A DNA stretch of 64,000 nucleotides from assembly GCA_013115145.1 (NCBI GenBank), contig JAAPAO010000028.1, positions 59,580 to 123,579 on the forward strand, given 5' to 3'. This stretch comes from Perkinsus chesapeaki (taxonomy: Eukaryota; Perkinsozoa; Perkinsida; Perkinsidae). Shown piece by piece: positions 52,648 through 63,932 of the stretch. Below the pieces are notes generated by a model. The model was not told the origin of the DNA. It was given only the letters and a program-made list of their open reading frames with translations, and searched no databases. Made by a program: the position numbers and the translations under genes. Within the stretch, counting starts at the first letter, position 1. Each line of letters opens with the position of its first letter.

Positions 52648-54299
52648 TGCACCAACACTTATGTCAGTGAACGCGTTGAAAACTGAAATGGGTGGAGTAG
52701 TAGGTCGAATGATGTTCCTCAATTTGGTTTCTACAGATATGACATAGGCGTTTAACGGAAGGCCCTCTACAAATTCTGACGAAGATGGGTTGCTGAGTCC
52801 TCAGCAAACACTAACACGATTTTCTTAAATACTGAAGTTCAATTCGGTCCAGTACCTCATCACCATCCAAGGCATGAAAATTGTTGGGCTGGTAAGCGCG
52901 ATTTACAGGCATTTGCACGAAAACTTCACGCACGCGTGTCGCTGTTGACAAATGTTGTGCCAAGGGTCGTACTTTTAGGCAACGCAACTAGTAGTGGGCT
53001 TTAGTGGATAGCGTAGTAGTTATAGCAGTGACCTCGTCGAAAGGGCCAAGTACGCAGATACAATTATACGACTAACGATCTAGCAGTAGATTCTACCAAA
53101 AACCACCTAAATCTGTCTAATCTCTTAGCGGGGCCTACGCGTACACGTAGCGCGATGTGTTGGGGATCCGTCCATACTAGTAACGCAACAAGGGGCAAAT
53201 ACTAATGCTGCTCTTATATATCTGCTATAACAGCTTGACCGTGCTATAATCGATCAAGCTATGGGCGTCGGCGCAATGTACACTGATAGGGGGCTCTGGG
53301 GATTCCTTACACGATGATCGCGCCGCGATCGATTGTGGGCAGGGTCGTGTGGACGTGTGCTCATTGTGGATACACGTGAGTCACGTCTAAAGTGTTGTAC
53401 AAGGTCTTTTGGTAGTAGACAATGTCCAGTCTACTACCAAAAGTCTAGTAGACATCTAAGTCGCATCTAAGAGATTGAAGAAAATTGTCCCTCGAGAACC
53501 ACTCGAAATTGCTCTTGGCCCGGCTCGGCTGGTTCGGCCGTACCATGTGCCTAGTTGTACACAGATTATACCTTAGTGATTTGCACCCATCCCCCATCCC
53601 TGCCTTACACGCATGGGTTGTCTCAGTTGTCTGCTGTGTGCAAGTTTTGCAACTTATCTTGCTAGTGCGCAATCCCTCCTTGCGGGCCCCATTTTTCACT
53701 ACCGATACAGTCCCTTGTCCTTCCGCTTACCATCAATTGAAAATATATCCCGACAACAAATACTTATCGCTATATGTGTAGGACTTACTGATATGTGGTC
53801 GTCAGACTAGAGGAATGTAGAAATGCAAGAGGAGACAGTGCTCTTACTGCTAGCTATCGTTGTTAAAACTCTCAATGTTCATAAAGGTATTCTATATAAG
53901 AGGTTCTAGAGGAGAGGTTGACTATTAATGCAGCGTCAATCTTGGCTCAAGTTGTTTTATTGTGCCCTCTCCAAAACTTAACAAGATCGCACTACAGCAC
54001 AGTGAGAGGTGACACCACCATTGCGTGACTGTCCCCTAACCAGTGCCGACTGCGGTCTCCCCTTCGTCTACCCACGCTAATTCTTCAAAGTGTCCTCTAA
54101 ATTCATCGATATCTAGATATCAATGATCTATTATTATGCGTATCTTAGTTTGTGGAATCCAAGGTCGACCCAGGGATTTACTCCGGGAAGGTTGTATTAC
54201 GCTCTATCTGTGCTAAAGTAGTCGCTTGTTGGATTCTCTTCATCCTTGAAGGCTCGGCACTTAACATAAGGCGTTCAGTTTTACTATTCCCTAGAGCGT
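52648..54299. other. Divergent intergenic region with a hairpin
   Basis: Lies upstream of both the transporter pair (-) and the SLC19-like gene (+), so it should contain both promoters. A 15-bp-arm hairpin sits at 53406-53443. No coding sequence is recognised. Confidence 0.5.
53406..53443. repeat. Hairpin with 15-bp arms
   Basis: CTTTTGGTAGTAGAC and GTCTACTACCAAAAG, perfect arms around an 8-nt loop. The motif AGTAGAC recurs just downstream (CTAGTAGACATC). Confidence 0.9.
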
Positions 54300-55766
54300 A
54301 TGGACTCCTCTTCATCATCATCAAGAGCAGCAGCAGCAGTTAAGGGCGGTGACAACTCTCCAGTACCTCGCTCCCCTCTTTCTTCGGCATCTGTTATTCG
54401 CGTGAGTGGTGACCAAACCGTTGCCTCTGATAAAGAAGATGTGTCCGACTGTGTCGTTAACAGTGACCTATCTATCGTAGAGGAGAACGTCAAGTCCGAG
54501 AAAGAAATGCGGAAGCGATTTTGGTGGGAATGCTTTAAGTGCTGCGCGTATATCTTCCTGCTCGAGTTCAAAGTACCCGAGCCTCACCTACCTGTATACT
54601 TGAACCAGGTCAAAGGCTTCACCATGGACCAAATCAACAATGAGATCTTCCCGGTGTGGACCTATTCCGCATTGGTCATCATCTTTGCCTCTGGCTTCAT
54701 AGCAGAGTTCCTGGGCTATCGAGCCGTCCTTATCCTTGGTGGTGTTGGCAGAGTCTGTACTCGTTTTATTTTAATGTTTGGAACCACCGTTCTGCAGATG
54801 CAGTTTTGTCAGGCCTTTTATGCCTGTGGTTCAGCGTCTGAAGTGGTATTCTTTGGATACATCTTCAGAGTTGTACGTCGTAGCGAGTATCAAAGTATAG
54901 CTTCGTATACCTTGGCCGCTCAAGTGCTAGCATACGCTCTTTCCGGTATACTTGGAGACCTAATGCTGAGTCAATGGGGCACTGATTACATGGACCTTCT
55001 AGTATTGTCGGTTGTTTGTCTAGCTGGTTCTGTTATAGTTGCCTGTTTCCTAACACCAGTGTCTCGTCCCCGGGCCCCTCGCCCTAAGGACGTAGCAAAG
55101 ACGTTGAAGTTCTCATACGGGAATAAGCATTATCTGATTATTATAATATGGTGGATAGGTGCCTCAAGTTGTTATGGGATCCTCTATGGTTACGAAACCT
55201 CCCTATACGCTATTATTGCTGACAGAGACCATGTACCCAATTATAACGGTACAGTGGTCGCCATATCCCAGCTTATCGGCTCTGGCGCTGCACTCATCGC
55301 TGGCCTTCCCAAGATAGCCCTATTTATGGAACATCACGCTCATTTGACTATCGCTGTGTTCGGGTGGATATCTTTGGTCGGTGTCACTATCATGGCCTGG
55401 TGGGATAGTATTATACCAATGTGTGTCTCGTTCCTATTCTACTTCGGAACGTATTATTATGCAAACGCGTTGGTTCAAGCTGAAAACGGTCGTGTAGTTA
55501 AGGACGTAACCCTATCCCATGGTGGCGACAGCTCCTATGCGATGCTCTGTATGATTAACAATGTTTTATCTTACGGCATTCAAGCCATCATCAGTGCTAT
55601 AGGTTTGAGTGCCCTCCAGCTCCCACTGCTGTTCATGTACAAAGTCCTCTGGGGCATCTTAGCCGTATTCACTATTGGTTTTACTATTGCAGCCTCCATC
55701 TATGCCTTGTACAACAGAGGCATGTTTACTCTTCATTCGAAATCTCCGGTAGACAGCGTCATGTAG
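54300..55766 (+). CDS. SLC19-family (reduced folate/thiamine carrier-like) membrane transporter
   Basis: Intronless, 488 codons, about twelve membrane segments. The N-terminal tail is Ser/acidic. Family landmarks are FKVPEPHLPVYL, then MDQINNEIFPVWTYSALVII (SLC19: N-x-x-I-x-P-V-W-T-Y-S), a short loop and FLGYRAVLILGGVGRV, FCQAFYACGSASEVVFFGYI and a mid-protein loop with basic residues (SRPRAPRPKDVAK). In animals SLC19 proteins import thiamine or folates. Either would suit a parasite or auxotroph, but specificity cannot be read from sequence. Lack of introns parallels the neighbouring AAAP transporters. Confidence 0.9.
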   Translation: MDSSSSSSRAAAAVKGGDNSPVPRSPLSSASVIRVSGDQTVASDKEDVSDCVVNSDLSIVEENVKSEKEMRKRFWWECFKCCAYIFLLEFKVPEPHLPVYLNQVKGFTMDQINNEIFPVWTYSALVIIFASGFIAEFLGYRAVLILGGVGRVCTRFILMFGTTVLQMQFCQAFYACGSASEVVFFGYIFRVVRRSEYQSIASYTLAAQVLAYALSGILGDLMLSQWGTDYMDLLVLSVVCLAGSVIVACFLTPVSRPRAPRPKDVAKTLKFSYGNKHYLIIIIWWIGASSCYGILYGYETSLYAIIADRDHVPNYNGTVVAISQLIGSGAALIAGLPKIALFMEHHAHLTIAVFGWISLVGVTIMAWWDSIIPMCVSFLFYFGTYYYANALVQAENGRVVKDVTLSHGGDSSYAMLCMINNVLSYGIQAIISAIGLSALQLPLLFMYKVLWGILAVFTIGFTIAASIYALYNRGMFTLHSKSPVDSVM

Positions 55767-56263
55767 GGCAGGCGGCGGCTTAGTTGTTCAGTGCTGTAAT
55801 AATGACTCTTTGATTTCTTTTATAAAACCGTTGTGTTTTATACATTCCTCACCGTTATCGGTGGTGGTTCCTGGTCATGACATCAGTTATTGACCATAGG
55901 GCATCGTTTCGCCTCGTAATGATGATGATTCTGCTGCCCAGATACTATTCAGGTTTTAGTACGTTTCTTCGTTGATGGCCATGTTCTCAACTGACCATTA
56001 CTGTTTTTATTTTGGTTATACGGCTTACTCCCTCTCTTCCTCCGACTGGTTCAGTCGTTGCTATTATCGTATTCCCACCCTTCCCGTCGCCATAGCAGGG
56101 GCCTCTACGAGGTCTGCTGTGGCGCCCAACAGAGTTTAGTTATCTATACATACTACAAGTCTAATGGGGCATCGGGGCGTTGTGTTTTAGTTGCCATAAA
56201 TTTGCAGCGTTAAGATTATCGCTCCCTCGCAGGAGGACGGCGACGACGACAGGCTTGTCCCAG
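55767..56263. other. Intergenic, upstream of CHMP2
   Basis: 3' flank of the SLC19-like gene and promoter of CHMP2. Nothing else is recognised. Confidence 0.55.
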
Positions 56264-57717
56264 ATGAAATTTAATTTCTTCGGTACGAGGACGACCAAGC
56301 CTCAGCAGCAGGCGCTTAGCAAGGAGCAGGCACGGTAGAGGCTCGCGGGGGTGCATTCGCGGTGAAGGTGGTTTCGGCAGGGCATGGCAGCGGAGTCTGC
56401 GATCGGAGATGCGGAAGATAGATAGGGAATGTGGGAAGATGGAGAGAGAGGAGAAGAAGGTGGAGGTTGAGATCAAGGCCCTTGCTAGAAAGAAGGAGAT
56501 GTCTAGTGTGAGAATACTGGCAAAGGAGGTAGGTGGGAGGGAGGTAGCATTATGGGTATGATGGTGCTGATGGTAGATAATACGAACAAGAAAGACAAGG
56601 GAGAGGATGTTAACGGCTAAGGCACAGATGAACAGTGTTAGTATGCAGTTGCAGCAAGCAGCAATGACGATGAAGATGGGAGAAGCTGTAGCTGGATCTA
56701 CTCAGGTACTAGTAGTAGTTGGAGGAGCGAGGGGCTGTCGTGGTGGCTGACCGGGTTCAAGTGGTACAGTGGCTACTTCCGATTGCCACACTAAGATCGG
56801 TATATCGCTGCAGTACTGGGTCGTGATCCGATAGTCATTATCGTGCGTGTTATTACTCGTCTGAGGATGATGCACCGCCCCCGCTTGGTGGTCAGATAAT
56901 GCAAGCGATGTCGTCTCTTATAAAGCTCCCTGAGTTGACAGAGACAATGGAGGGTATGGCGAAGGAGATGGAGAATCTTGGTATTATAGATGGAGTTATG
57001 TCGGATACATTGGACGCAATTGACGTAATACAACAACACTGCTTGAGTTCAAGGGGATGTCTCTGTATCGGGCAGGATGTCGATATCAATGAGGCGACCG
57101 ATCAGGAGGTCAATAAAGTATTGGAGGAGCTGGCAGTTGATACTATTGCTAATGTGAGAGGGAATGGACTATGTTGTGGATGCGGAGGGAGCGGTATAGA
57201 TTTCAGGTGCCATCAGCGACCCAAGGAGCGCTTCCTTCTGGTCAGAAGGTTCCAGCTGGCAAGGGTGGCAAGTTGTCGGCTCAACAGGTGATGAACGTTT
57301 ATTGATGTTCACTGCTGGCATTATCAACAAATATGCTGCTTCGACTTGTGGATTTTTAATGAGGCTGTCCAACATCTTGGTAGAAAGAACGGCGATGGCA
57401 GAAAGCTCTTGGCTCTCTGATCACTTGAAACTCATAATGATATTTCAAAAGGTTGATGAGTTGGAGGTCCGGCGCGATCTCAGTTTGACGTAACATTGGT
57501 TCCTTTGTATTGTATAGTCGAACCACCACCTGTGCCGGTATACAGTAGCAGCAATCTCACTGTAATTTACCGTCCAACCGTGTTCGAGTGCCGTACTAAT
57601 CCGCCTCCTGGAAGGATCTTATAAGAGTTCATTTTCCCTGGGGCACTTTGTGGTAGTATTACTGCTTTTCAGGCCCGGGAAGAGGCGGAGCTGGAGCGAC
57701 GGCTCAATGCTTTGTGA
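56264..57717 (+). CDS. VPS2: ESCRT-III subunit CHMP2/VPS2
   Basis: Membrane-remodelling subunit of ESCRT-III (multivesicular bodies, scission). Spliced exons give MKFNFFGTRTTKPQQQALSK, EQARAWQRSLRSEMRKIDRE, EKKVEVEIKALARKKEMSSV, RILAKE/IIRTRKTRERM, LTAKAQMNSVSMQLQQAAMT, MKMGEAVAGSTQ/IMQAMSS, LIKLPELTETMEGMAKEMEN and LGIIDGVMSDTLDAID, then DINEATDQEVNKVLEELAVD. The basic N-terminal helix and acidic C-terminal half are as expected. The last exon encodes AREEAELERRLNAL, a MIM1-type motif (L..RL..L) for binding the VPS4 MIT domain, but without the usual basic end. All introns are short GT-AG; the start is the ATG matching the family N-terminus. Confidence 0.93.
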
Positions 57718-57868
57718 TGATAATGCATTTACTGTTGCTGCTGAATTGTTTTTGTAATTTGTCAACCACCGATTGGATACCATTTTTCGCCTCCCATCGA
57801 CTTTGCGTTCTTCTTCATTGTTATATCGCCTAGGTAGCACTTCCTCTTTTCCCCTCCTCCTCAACCGA

Positions 57869-60307
57869 ATGTTTGGAGGTGGTGGTGGTTCTGGTTCGAG
57901 CAGCAGCAGCAGCAGTAATATATTCGGTAGTAGTAGCAGCCTTCTCCGTCTCTGCTTTTTACCTAGTTTTCTCAGGCTCTGCCCCATCCACCGGCGGTGG
58001 TCTCTTTGGCTCTACCCCCTCGACTGGCGGTGGCCTATTCGGCAGTACTCCCGCTAGCAGTAGTAGTGGCTCCGCCGGGGGTCTCTTCGGTAGCGGCGGT
58101 GGCTCATCGGGCACTGGTGGGCTGCTTGGCTCAACGGCACCATCGAGCGGCGGTTCCCTCTTCGGTGGTGCAGCACCCTCCAGTAGCAGCAGTACCGGCG
58201 CCAGTGGTATTTTCGGCTCTGCGCCTGCTCCGTCCTCCAGCGCTAGCGGTCTGTTTGGCAGTACGCCGGCGGCGGGGGCGAGCAGTGGGGGCTCAGGAGG
58301 CCTCTTTGGGTCGACAATGCCACCGGCATCCAGTGCCGGAGGAGGAGGCTTGTTTGGATCATCGGCACCTTCGTCGTCTGCCAGTAGCCTATTCGGTGGA
58401 GCGCCGCCACAGTCTGCCAGTAGCAGCTCAGCTGCTGCCGGAGGGCTCTTCGGATCGTCCTCCTCGAGTGGTGGTGGCCTCTTTGGTAGTATGGGCATGG
58501 GCTTCACCGATTCGGACAATGCTCTTCCAGGTGCCGCTGCTGGCCCAGCGTCGAGTGCTGCTAGTTCGAGCTCCAGCGGTGGCGGTCTATTCGGTTCTGC
58601 CCCAGCAGCCTCCTCTAGTGGTGGCCTTTTTGGTACCTTACCATTCCTCTGCTAACTCTTATTCCTACCAGGTACCACTGCCCAGCCCTCTAGCTCCTCC
58701 AGCGGTGGCGGCCTCTTCGGCTCATCGGCCCCAGCTTCCTCCTCCAGTGGTGGTGGCCTCTTTGGCTCATCGGCCCCAGCTTCCTCCTCCAGTGGTGGCG
58801 GCCTCTTTGGCTCATCGGCCCCAGCTTCCTCCTCCAGTGGTGGTGGCCTCTTTGGCTCATCGGCCCCAGCTTCCTCCTCCAGTGGTGGTGGCCTCTTCGG
58901 TAGTTTGCCGGTCATCATTAATCAATCATCGAACCTCTCATCCTCCCATAGGTTCAACTGCTCAATCCTCGAGCTCAGCTGGAGGCGGTGGCCTCTTCGG
59001 CACCGCCGCTTCCACTGGTAGCAGCAGCAGCAGCTCCGGCGGTGGCCTTTTCGGTGGTGCGTGCTAGCCTCCTGCCCACGAGAAATATCATCGTCCCTTT
59101 TCAGCTTCGTCAGGATCTTCGTCATCAAGTGGCGGTCTCTTCGGCGGTTCCGCGGCCGCCAGTAGCAGCTCCGGCGGTGGCGGCGGAGGCCTGTTTGGAG
59201 GTGGGGCATTTCACCTCCTACCGGAGGCTTTAGTCTCCTTGGACTGTCGTCCAGGCTTCCTCTGATGCAGGTTCATCGACTGCTGCTGCAGGGGGCAGCA
59301 GTCGCGTCGGTGTGCTAGAGCACAGGAAACTCACAGATGTCCTCACGCTATGGGATCAACGGTGTGACTACCTCAATCAGCAGCACCTGGGATTCATTTG
59401 CTCATTGCCTCATTAGGCTGTCCCTACAGGCTAATCAATTCAACCAGTACGGGTCGGAGATCCTTGCCGTGGACTCGAAGCTGATACAAGCCACCAGAGA
59501 GCTCCGGTCGCTCGACGCCCAGCATGTACAGTTGAAGAACACCGCTCAAATGGTAGTAGTGGCGGCAGGCTTATACAGAGCTCGACAGTGCCAAGCCAGG
59601 TGGACTCGGCATTAGCGTCTATCGCAGGCCAACAACAGTCGTTGGGTGAGCTGCTGGAGGATGTCCAACAGGCTGTATTGAAGGAGATGCAGGGGTCCTC
59701 GACTAAGTGGGCATTACCCGCCATTTGAAGGGCATCTAGTCATGTTAGTATCGGCTCTGGCCCGGCAGCTGCTGCGGCAGCCTCAACTCTGTTATCTGGC
59801 GTTCAGAGGGGGAAGAATGAAGCGGCCAGCGGTAGGCCGAGGGTTCGAATCCCGGACGGGGCATTTTCGTTGCTTTCAGTCGGCGATCGAGCGGTGGCTG
59901 TGTCTGGGCAGTTGGATGATATGGAACGTCAATTAGAGGAGCTGATGGCTACGACCAAGACAGTAAGTGCACGATGTGGCTTATCTATTCCTCGGCTTAA
60001 CCCTTCTCGATGCCCCTCCTGAACTCCTCCTCTTACTGGGAAAGTAGCTTGGGTAGCATCGGTTCCGTTCGCCGAACTTGCCGGACTTTGGTAGTTTGGA
60101 TCATTGCTGCTGGAACTCTGGCCTGGATGATGGTGGGAGCAGCCATGATGGTGATTATTATTTTGTCAGTTGGCCGAGTCGAGTTATTCCAGCAACGGAG
60201 GCGCTAGTAAGGACCCGACAGCTCTGCAAAGTCTAGTTAAAATATTGAATATCCATCAGAGATCACTGGAACAGATAACAGAGCAGACCAGCGAGTTGCA
60301 CAGGTAG
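57869..60307 (+). CDS. NUP62: FG nucleoporin NUP62/NSP1
   Basis: Central-channel nucleoporin. The N-terminus MFGGGGGSGSSSSSSSNIFG leads into roughly thirty GLFG-type repeats separated by Ser/Ala/Gly linkers. One block (about 58700-58910) is a near-perfect 45-bp tandem repeat encoding SSAPASSSSGGGLFG. The C-terminal NSP1-like coiled-coil region follows: LEHRKLTDVLTLWDQRCDYL, NQYGSEILAVDSKLIQATRE, LRSLDAQHVQLKNTAQM, KNEAAS/VGDRAVAVSGQL, DDMERQLEELMATTKT and DPTALQSLVKILNIHQ, ending QITEQTSELHR. This is the heptad pattern that trimerises with NUP54 and NUP58. GLFG rather than FxFG repeats is unusual for NUP62. Intron 59832-59879 is a tRNA fragment. Confidence 0.92.
58690..58915 (+). repeat. 45-bp coding tandem repeat (15-residue FG unit)
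   Basis: About five copies of a 45-bp unit in the NUP62 gene, differing at a few third positions (GGTGGT/GGTGGC, TTT/TTC). Recent expansion is likely. Confidence 0.92.
59832..59879 (+). repeat. Intron made of a tRNA-like 3' end plus T-run
   Basis: A 48-nt intron in NUP62. It contains a perfect B box GGTTCGAATCC (59842-59852), then CGGACGGGGCA like a tRNA 3' end, and TTTTCGTTGCTTTCAG. The donor is GTAGGCC. Exons join as KNEAAS/VGDRAVAV (codon G/TC), continuing a coiled coil, so the splice is secure. Confidence 0.75.
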
Positions 60308-60467
60308 TAGCATGGCGGGGGCCTCTTGTACAGGAAGGAGTGACTATTATAGGACTCTCACCAGCCTGGAGAGGTCTGGGTGAATACTACGGAGGGGCAC
60401 CTCGATGACAATGACGTGAATAGCAGTCTGAGCAGCAGCAGCAGTGTTGTTTCCATAATACCGCATT

Positions 60468-62711
60468 ATGAGTTGTTCTCTTAGTAGCGTTAATTTCGTG
60501 ATGGTTGAGTTGGCTTTTTTAATGACGATGATTGAACCAAGAGAGGAAGAAGCTCTGAATGAGCGCCCGCAACTGCAGGAGCAACAAGCAGAAGCAGAAG
60601 CAGTAGTCGATAACATCGAACATGCTGATGCTTCAGATGAGACAGCATCTGAAAACGCTTATGAAGGTCCAGGGGTGGAGATATCTACCTCGGAGAGTAA
60701 GGAAAGGGGGCCGGTGAGCCAGCAGCAGCGGCAGCAGCAGCAGCAGGCAGAACGGCGGTCATCGTCTTCGCGGCCTCCCGACTATGTTGATTACTACCAT
60801 AGATCTAAACTATGTATTTACTTTTTAACAAGACAGGGAGGATGCGCTGCTGGGGAGGAATGCCCCTATGCTCACTGTCCAGAGGAGCTGAAGGATAGGA
60901 AGTCCTATGCCTGCCCGGAGTTCGAGGAGTATGGTCGATGTGAGGGCCTGTCGGATGGTGGCAGTTGCCCATACGGTCACGGGGTGGACGATATACACTT
61001 CGTACCGAGACGGCTGATGGAGGGAGCCTGCAAATATGGGATTCGGTGCCGTGCTGGCGACAACTGCCGGTTCGCACACACTGAGGAGGAAATGAAAAGT
61101 GGTATGCGACGGTATTGTTATAATCTGGACAATACGGTTGATAGAAAGCTGAAGGAGATGTATCCGGGGCAGAAGCCGAGGATTGACCATGGCGATCAGC
61201 GGAACCCTCCGAAGAGATTCGAGATGATGAAGACAACCACCAGCAGCGGTAGCAGCAGTCAGCCGCAGCAGAATAGAGGGGTGACTAAGCCATCGAGAGG
61301 GCAGCATCATAATAATAGTCGGGGAGGAGGAGGGCATAGGCAAAGGAGCTCCAGTATGGCAGCAGCAGCTGTCGGCGGGGAGACAGGCAATAACAGCAGC
61401 AGATACCAGTTCCGTCATGCCTCAAACCACCGCCGCTACCGTCGACAGTCATGGATTGATGAAACAGCAGGTGGTGGATCTTGTTCTGGGATAGAATCAC
61501 CACCGACCGATGCTGCTGCTGCTGCGCTCTCACTTGGGGGTAGTCAAGTCATATATGGAGGAGGTCTGCTGGCAAACCCAAATGAGGCAGCAACCCATCA
61601 TCAACAACAGAAAGGAGTATTGATGATGCCACCGGGCTCCTATCCTAACACTAACAATGCTCTGCCTGGGATGGGTAGTAGCCTCAATACTGCTGCTGGA
61701 CTGCACTCATCGACGTCGAGCATGCCGCTGCCGCCGCCTCAGCAACAACAACATCATCACCAGATGTCTGCTGCTGCTGCTGCTGCTCCAATGCTTTTCA
61801 ATTACCACCAACACCACCCTGAGGGTGCCCATCAGTATTCGGGGTGAGCAATTGTGTATTCTGTGTCCTGTGTATTGGAAGATTGTTTCAGATATTACTA
61901 TAGTCAATTGCCACCGCCCCCTCCTCCTCCACCTACTCACCCAGATAGACACCAGATGCAGGGCGGCGGTGGGCTGCTGAACCCACCAACAGCGGAAGAG
62001 ACAATTGCGATTCATAGGGCCATGGTGACAGCTGCGGCAATTAGAGGGCACCAGATGGCTGCGGTGAGAATGCTTATTATTGTGTGCTGCTCTTCGAATG
62101 ATCTACTTTGACAGGTGGCGGCAGCGGCAGCTGCTGCTGGTGGTGGGTACTGGCAACCTACTACTACGGGGATCAACGGAGCTAGCACCAATCCTAGTAG
62201 TGCATCTCCGTCGTATTACGACGAGTCCCACAATTTCCCCTTATTAACATCGAAGCCGGGGGAAACCGCGCTCACTGGTGCTGCTGCTGTTGTCGCACAA
62301 CCCGGTGGACATTATACTGGCGGTGGTGGGGCCGAGAGCTATTGTACACGATCCTCTAGTGGACGAACAATAGGACCTAATGAGACACCATTCGCTACCG
62401 CTACTGGATTCAGTCCGAGAAGTGAGGGGTATACTCAAACCCAGCACCAGCAGCACCAGCAGCAGCAATACGATGCTTATACGGCAGCGATGGCGGCAGC
62501 GACGGTGCTGCAACATCAGTATAATAATAATACTAGCTATCCTGTTGGAGGCATCCATCATCATCCTCACCACCATAATGTATGTGATAGCATGGGTAGT
62601 GGCCAACAACAGCATCACCAGTCACAGTACCTGAATCAGTCTGAAGGTCCTGGTGGTGGTGGACATGGTAATTTTGGCAATACCCATCCTGGTGTTCTTT
62701 ATGAGGATTAG
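60468..62711 (+). CDS. Triple CCCH zinc-finger RNA-binding protein with Gln/His-rich tail
   Basis: Three consecutive CCCH fingers are visible near residues 120-205: LCIYFLTRQGGCAAGEECPY + AHC, YACPEFEEYGRCEGLSDG + GSCPYGHG, and GACKYGIRCRAGDNCRFAHT. They are followed by EEEMKSGMRRYCYNLD. The arrangement recalls apicomplexan and trypanosome CCCH proteins that bind mRNA; no target can be inferred. The N-terminus is Glu/Gln-rich. The C-terminal two thirds is low-complexity (Gly, Gln, His, Ser, Ala), consistent with condensate-prone RNA-binding proteins. Introns 61844-61891 and 62064-62114 (GT-AG) keep the frame (QYSG/YYYSQLPP and HQMAA/VAAAAA). The start may be the later MTMIEPREEE (60522) because the first 18 residues are not protein-like. 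Confidence 0.93.
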
Positions 62712-63932
62712 AGTATGTCATCATCATTGAGCATTGTGAAGTAGAAGTCTAAGAGTATGAAGTTTACATATTACTAGTTTCATATTAGTATCATCATTAT
62801 TATTGTTGTTGTTGCTGCTCTTCTTACTGCGGTATATGAGAATCTCAGCCTCAAGCCTCTAAGTTCTAAGGCCTCATTCTCTGTTTTATAGTGTGAGTAC
62901 GAGAAGCAGCAGCAGCACCAGAGGAAGCAGCAGCCTTGCTGACAGATAGACAACTTTAAGACAGTTTCGGCTAATAGCCATCGGTAGCACTCCGACCGCC
63001 GCCGGCGGCGGCGGCGCCGCCGCTACGACTGTATTTTTATATTTTTCACCTTTGTTTCACATCACATTCTTTTGGTATGATGACTACTAACAGTAACAGC
63101 AGCAACTGCTGCTGCTGCTATTGTCCCGGTTATACTGGGATTCCACTAATTCGCTAGTGTTTATTATCTATTAGTATCGGTGTCCATTCGACAATCAACA
63201 ACAGCTTCGATAGTAGTAGCTTTTTGTAGATGACTAAAATATGATCATAGTATTTTCTAACCACTCGCTAATAATAGAGTATTTTTTTATATTGTGATGA
63301 TGATTGTGATCGTTGGGATAGAACCTGTGCCATCCGGTCTTTTCGTGGTAGCAATCGTCGCCCTCATTCCGCCAATTCTTTCCACATGACGTGCACCTTT
63401 GCTGACTTGCGTTGCTTAGTATTCTCGGCATCACTGTTGGAAGCGGCCAGCGTCCACTAGTACGACGGGTGTCTCTGCGATCGGCCCACTCATAGCGTTA
63501 CGATAACACAACCGATGGAGAAAAGACGACAAATTATAAAAGCGAATAGCATCCCACTCAGCTTTGGGATGTGACGTTAAGATAACAATGATAGTTTGAG
63601 CTTTATGAGAAGACTCCAAAATATAGACCCTTATCTTGAGGTCTAAGCCCGAGAAATAAAAAGATTTATGTCTGCTTTAAACATCAGAGGCGGATACCAG
63701 CCGTGATCTGCTCCGTAGGCATTCTATCCAACTGAACTAATCGGGCAGAAACAAGTAATTTACTTGAAGTAAACGAGCTGGAAATTGTTGCTCTCCAGGA
63801 GTCGCCAAGTGAAACTGAGTGAACATTCGGCCTAGTCAGTCTGCGACTCCCGGTGGATGGAATGGCATATGAAGCTGTTCGGGCAGTCATCACAGTCGCC
63901 ACAACACAGCAAGATTAAAAGAACTTCGACAA
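62712..63932. other. Intergenic, 3' flank of the CCCH gene
   Basis: Contains triplet tracts (CAGCAG, CTGCTG) and a GC-rich self-complementary stretch (GCCGCCGGCGGC, near 63000-63024). No coding sequence is recognised. A degenerate tRNA-like stretch lies around 63690-63755. Confidence 0.5.

Noticed and set aside
57619-58918. Minus-strand proline/glutamate-rich ORFs opposite NUP62
   Set aside because: Antisense reading of the GLFG repeat DNA.
63000-63024. GC-rich self-complementary stretch after the CCCH gene
   Set aside because: Short GCC/GGC triplet run; could form a hairpin but no terminator or RNA gene features.
63690-63755. Minus-strand tRNA-Arg-like string (TTAGTTCAGTTGGATAGAATG with CTACGGA) next to the tRNA-Met
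   Set aside because: The D-arm is good, but about four bases of the anticodon stem are missing, the B box is only 8/11 and the acceptor ends do not pair. At most a relic.
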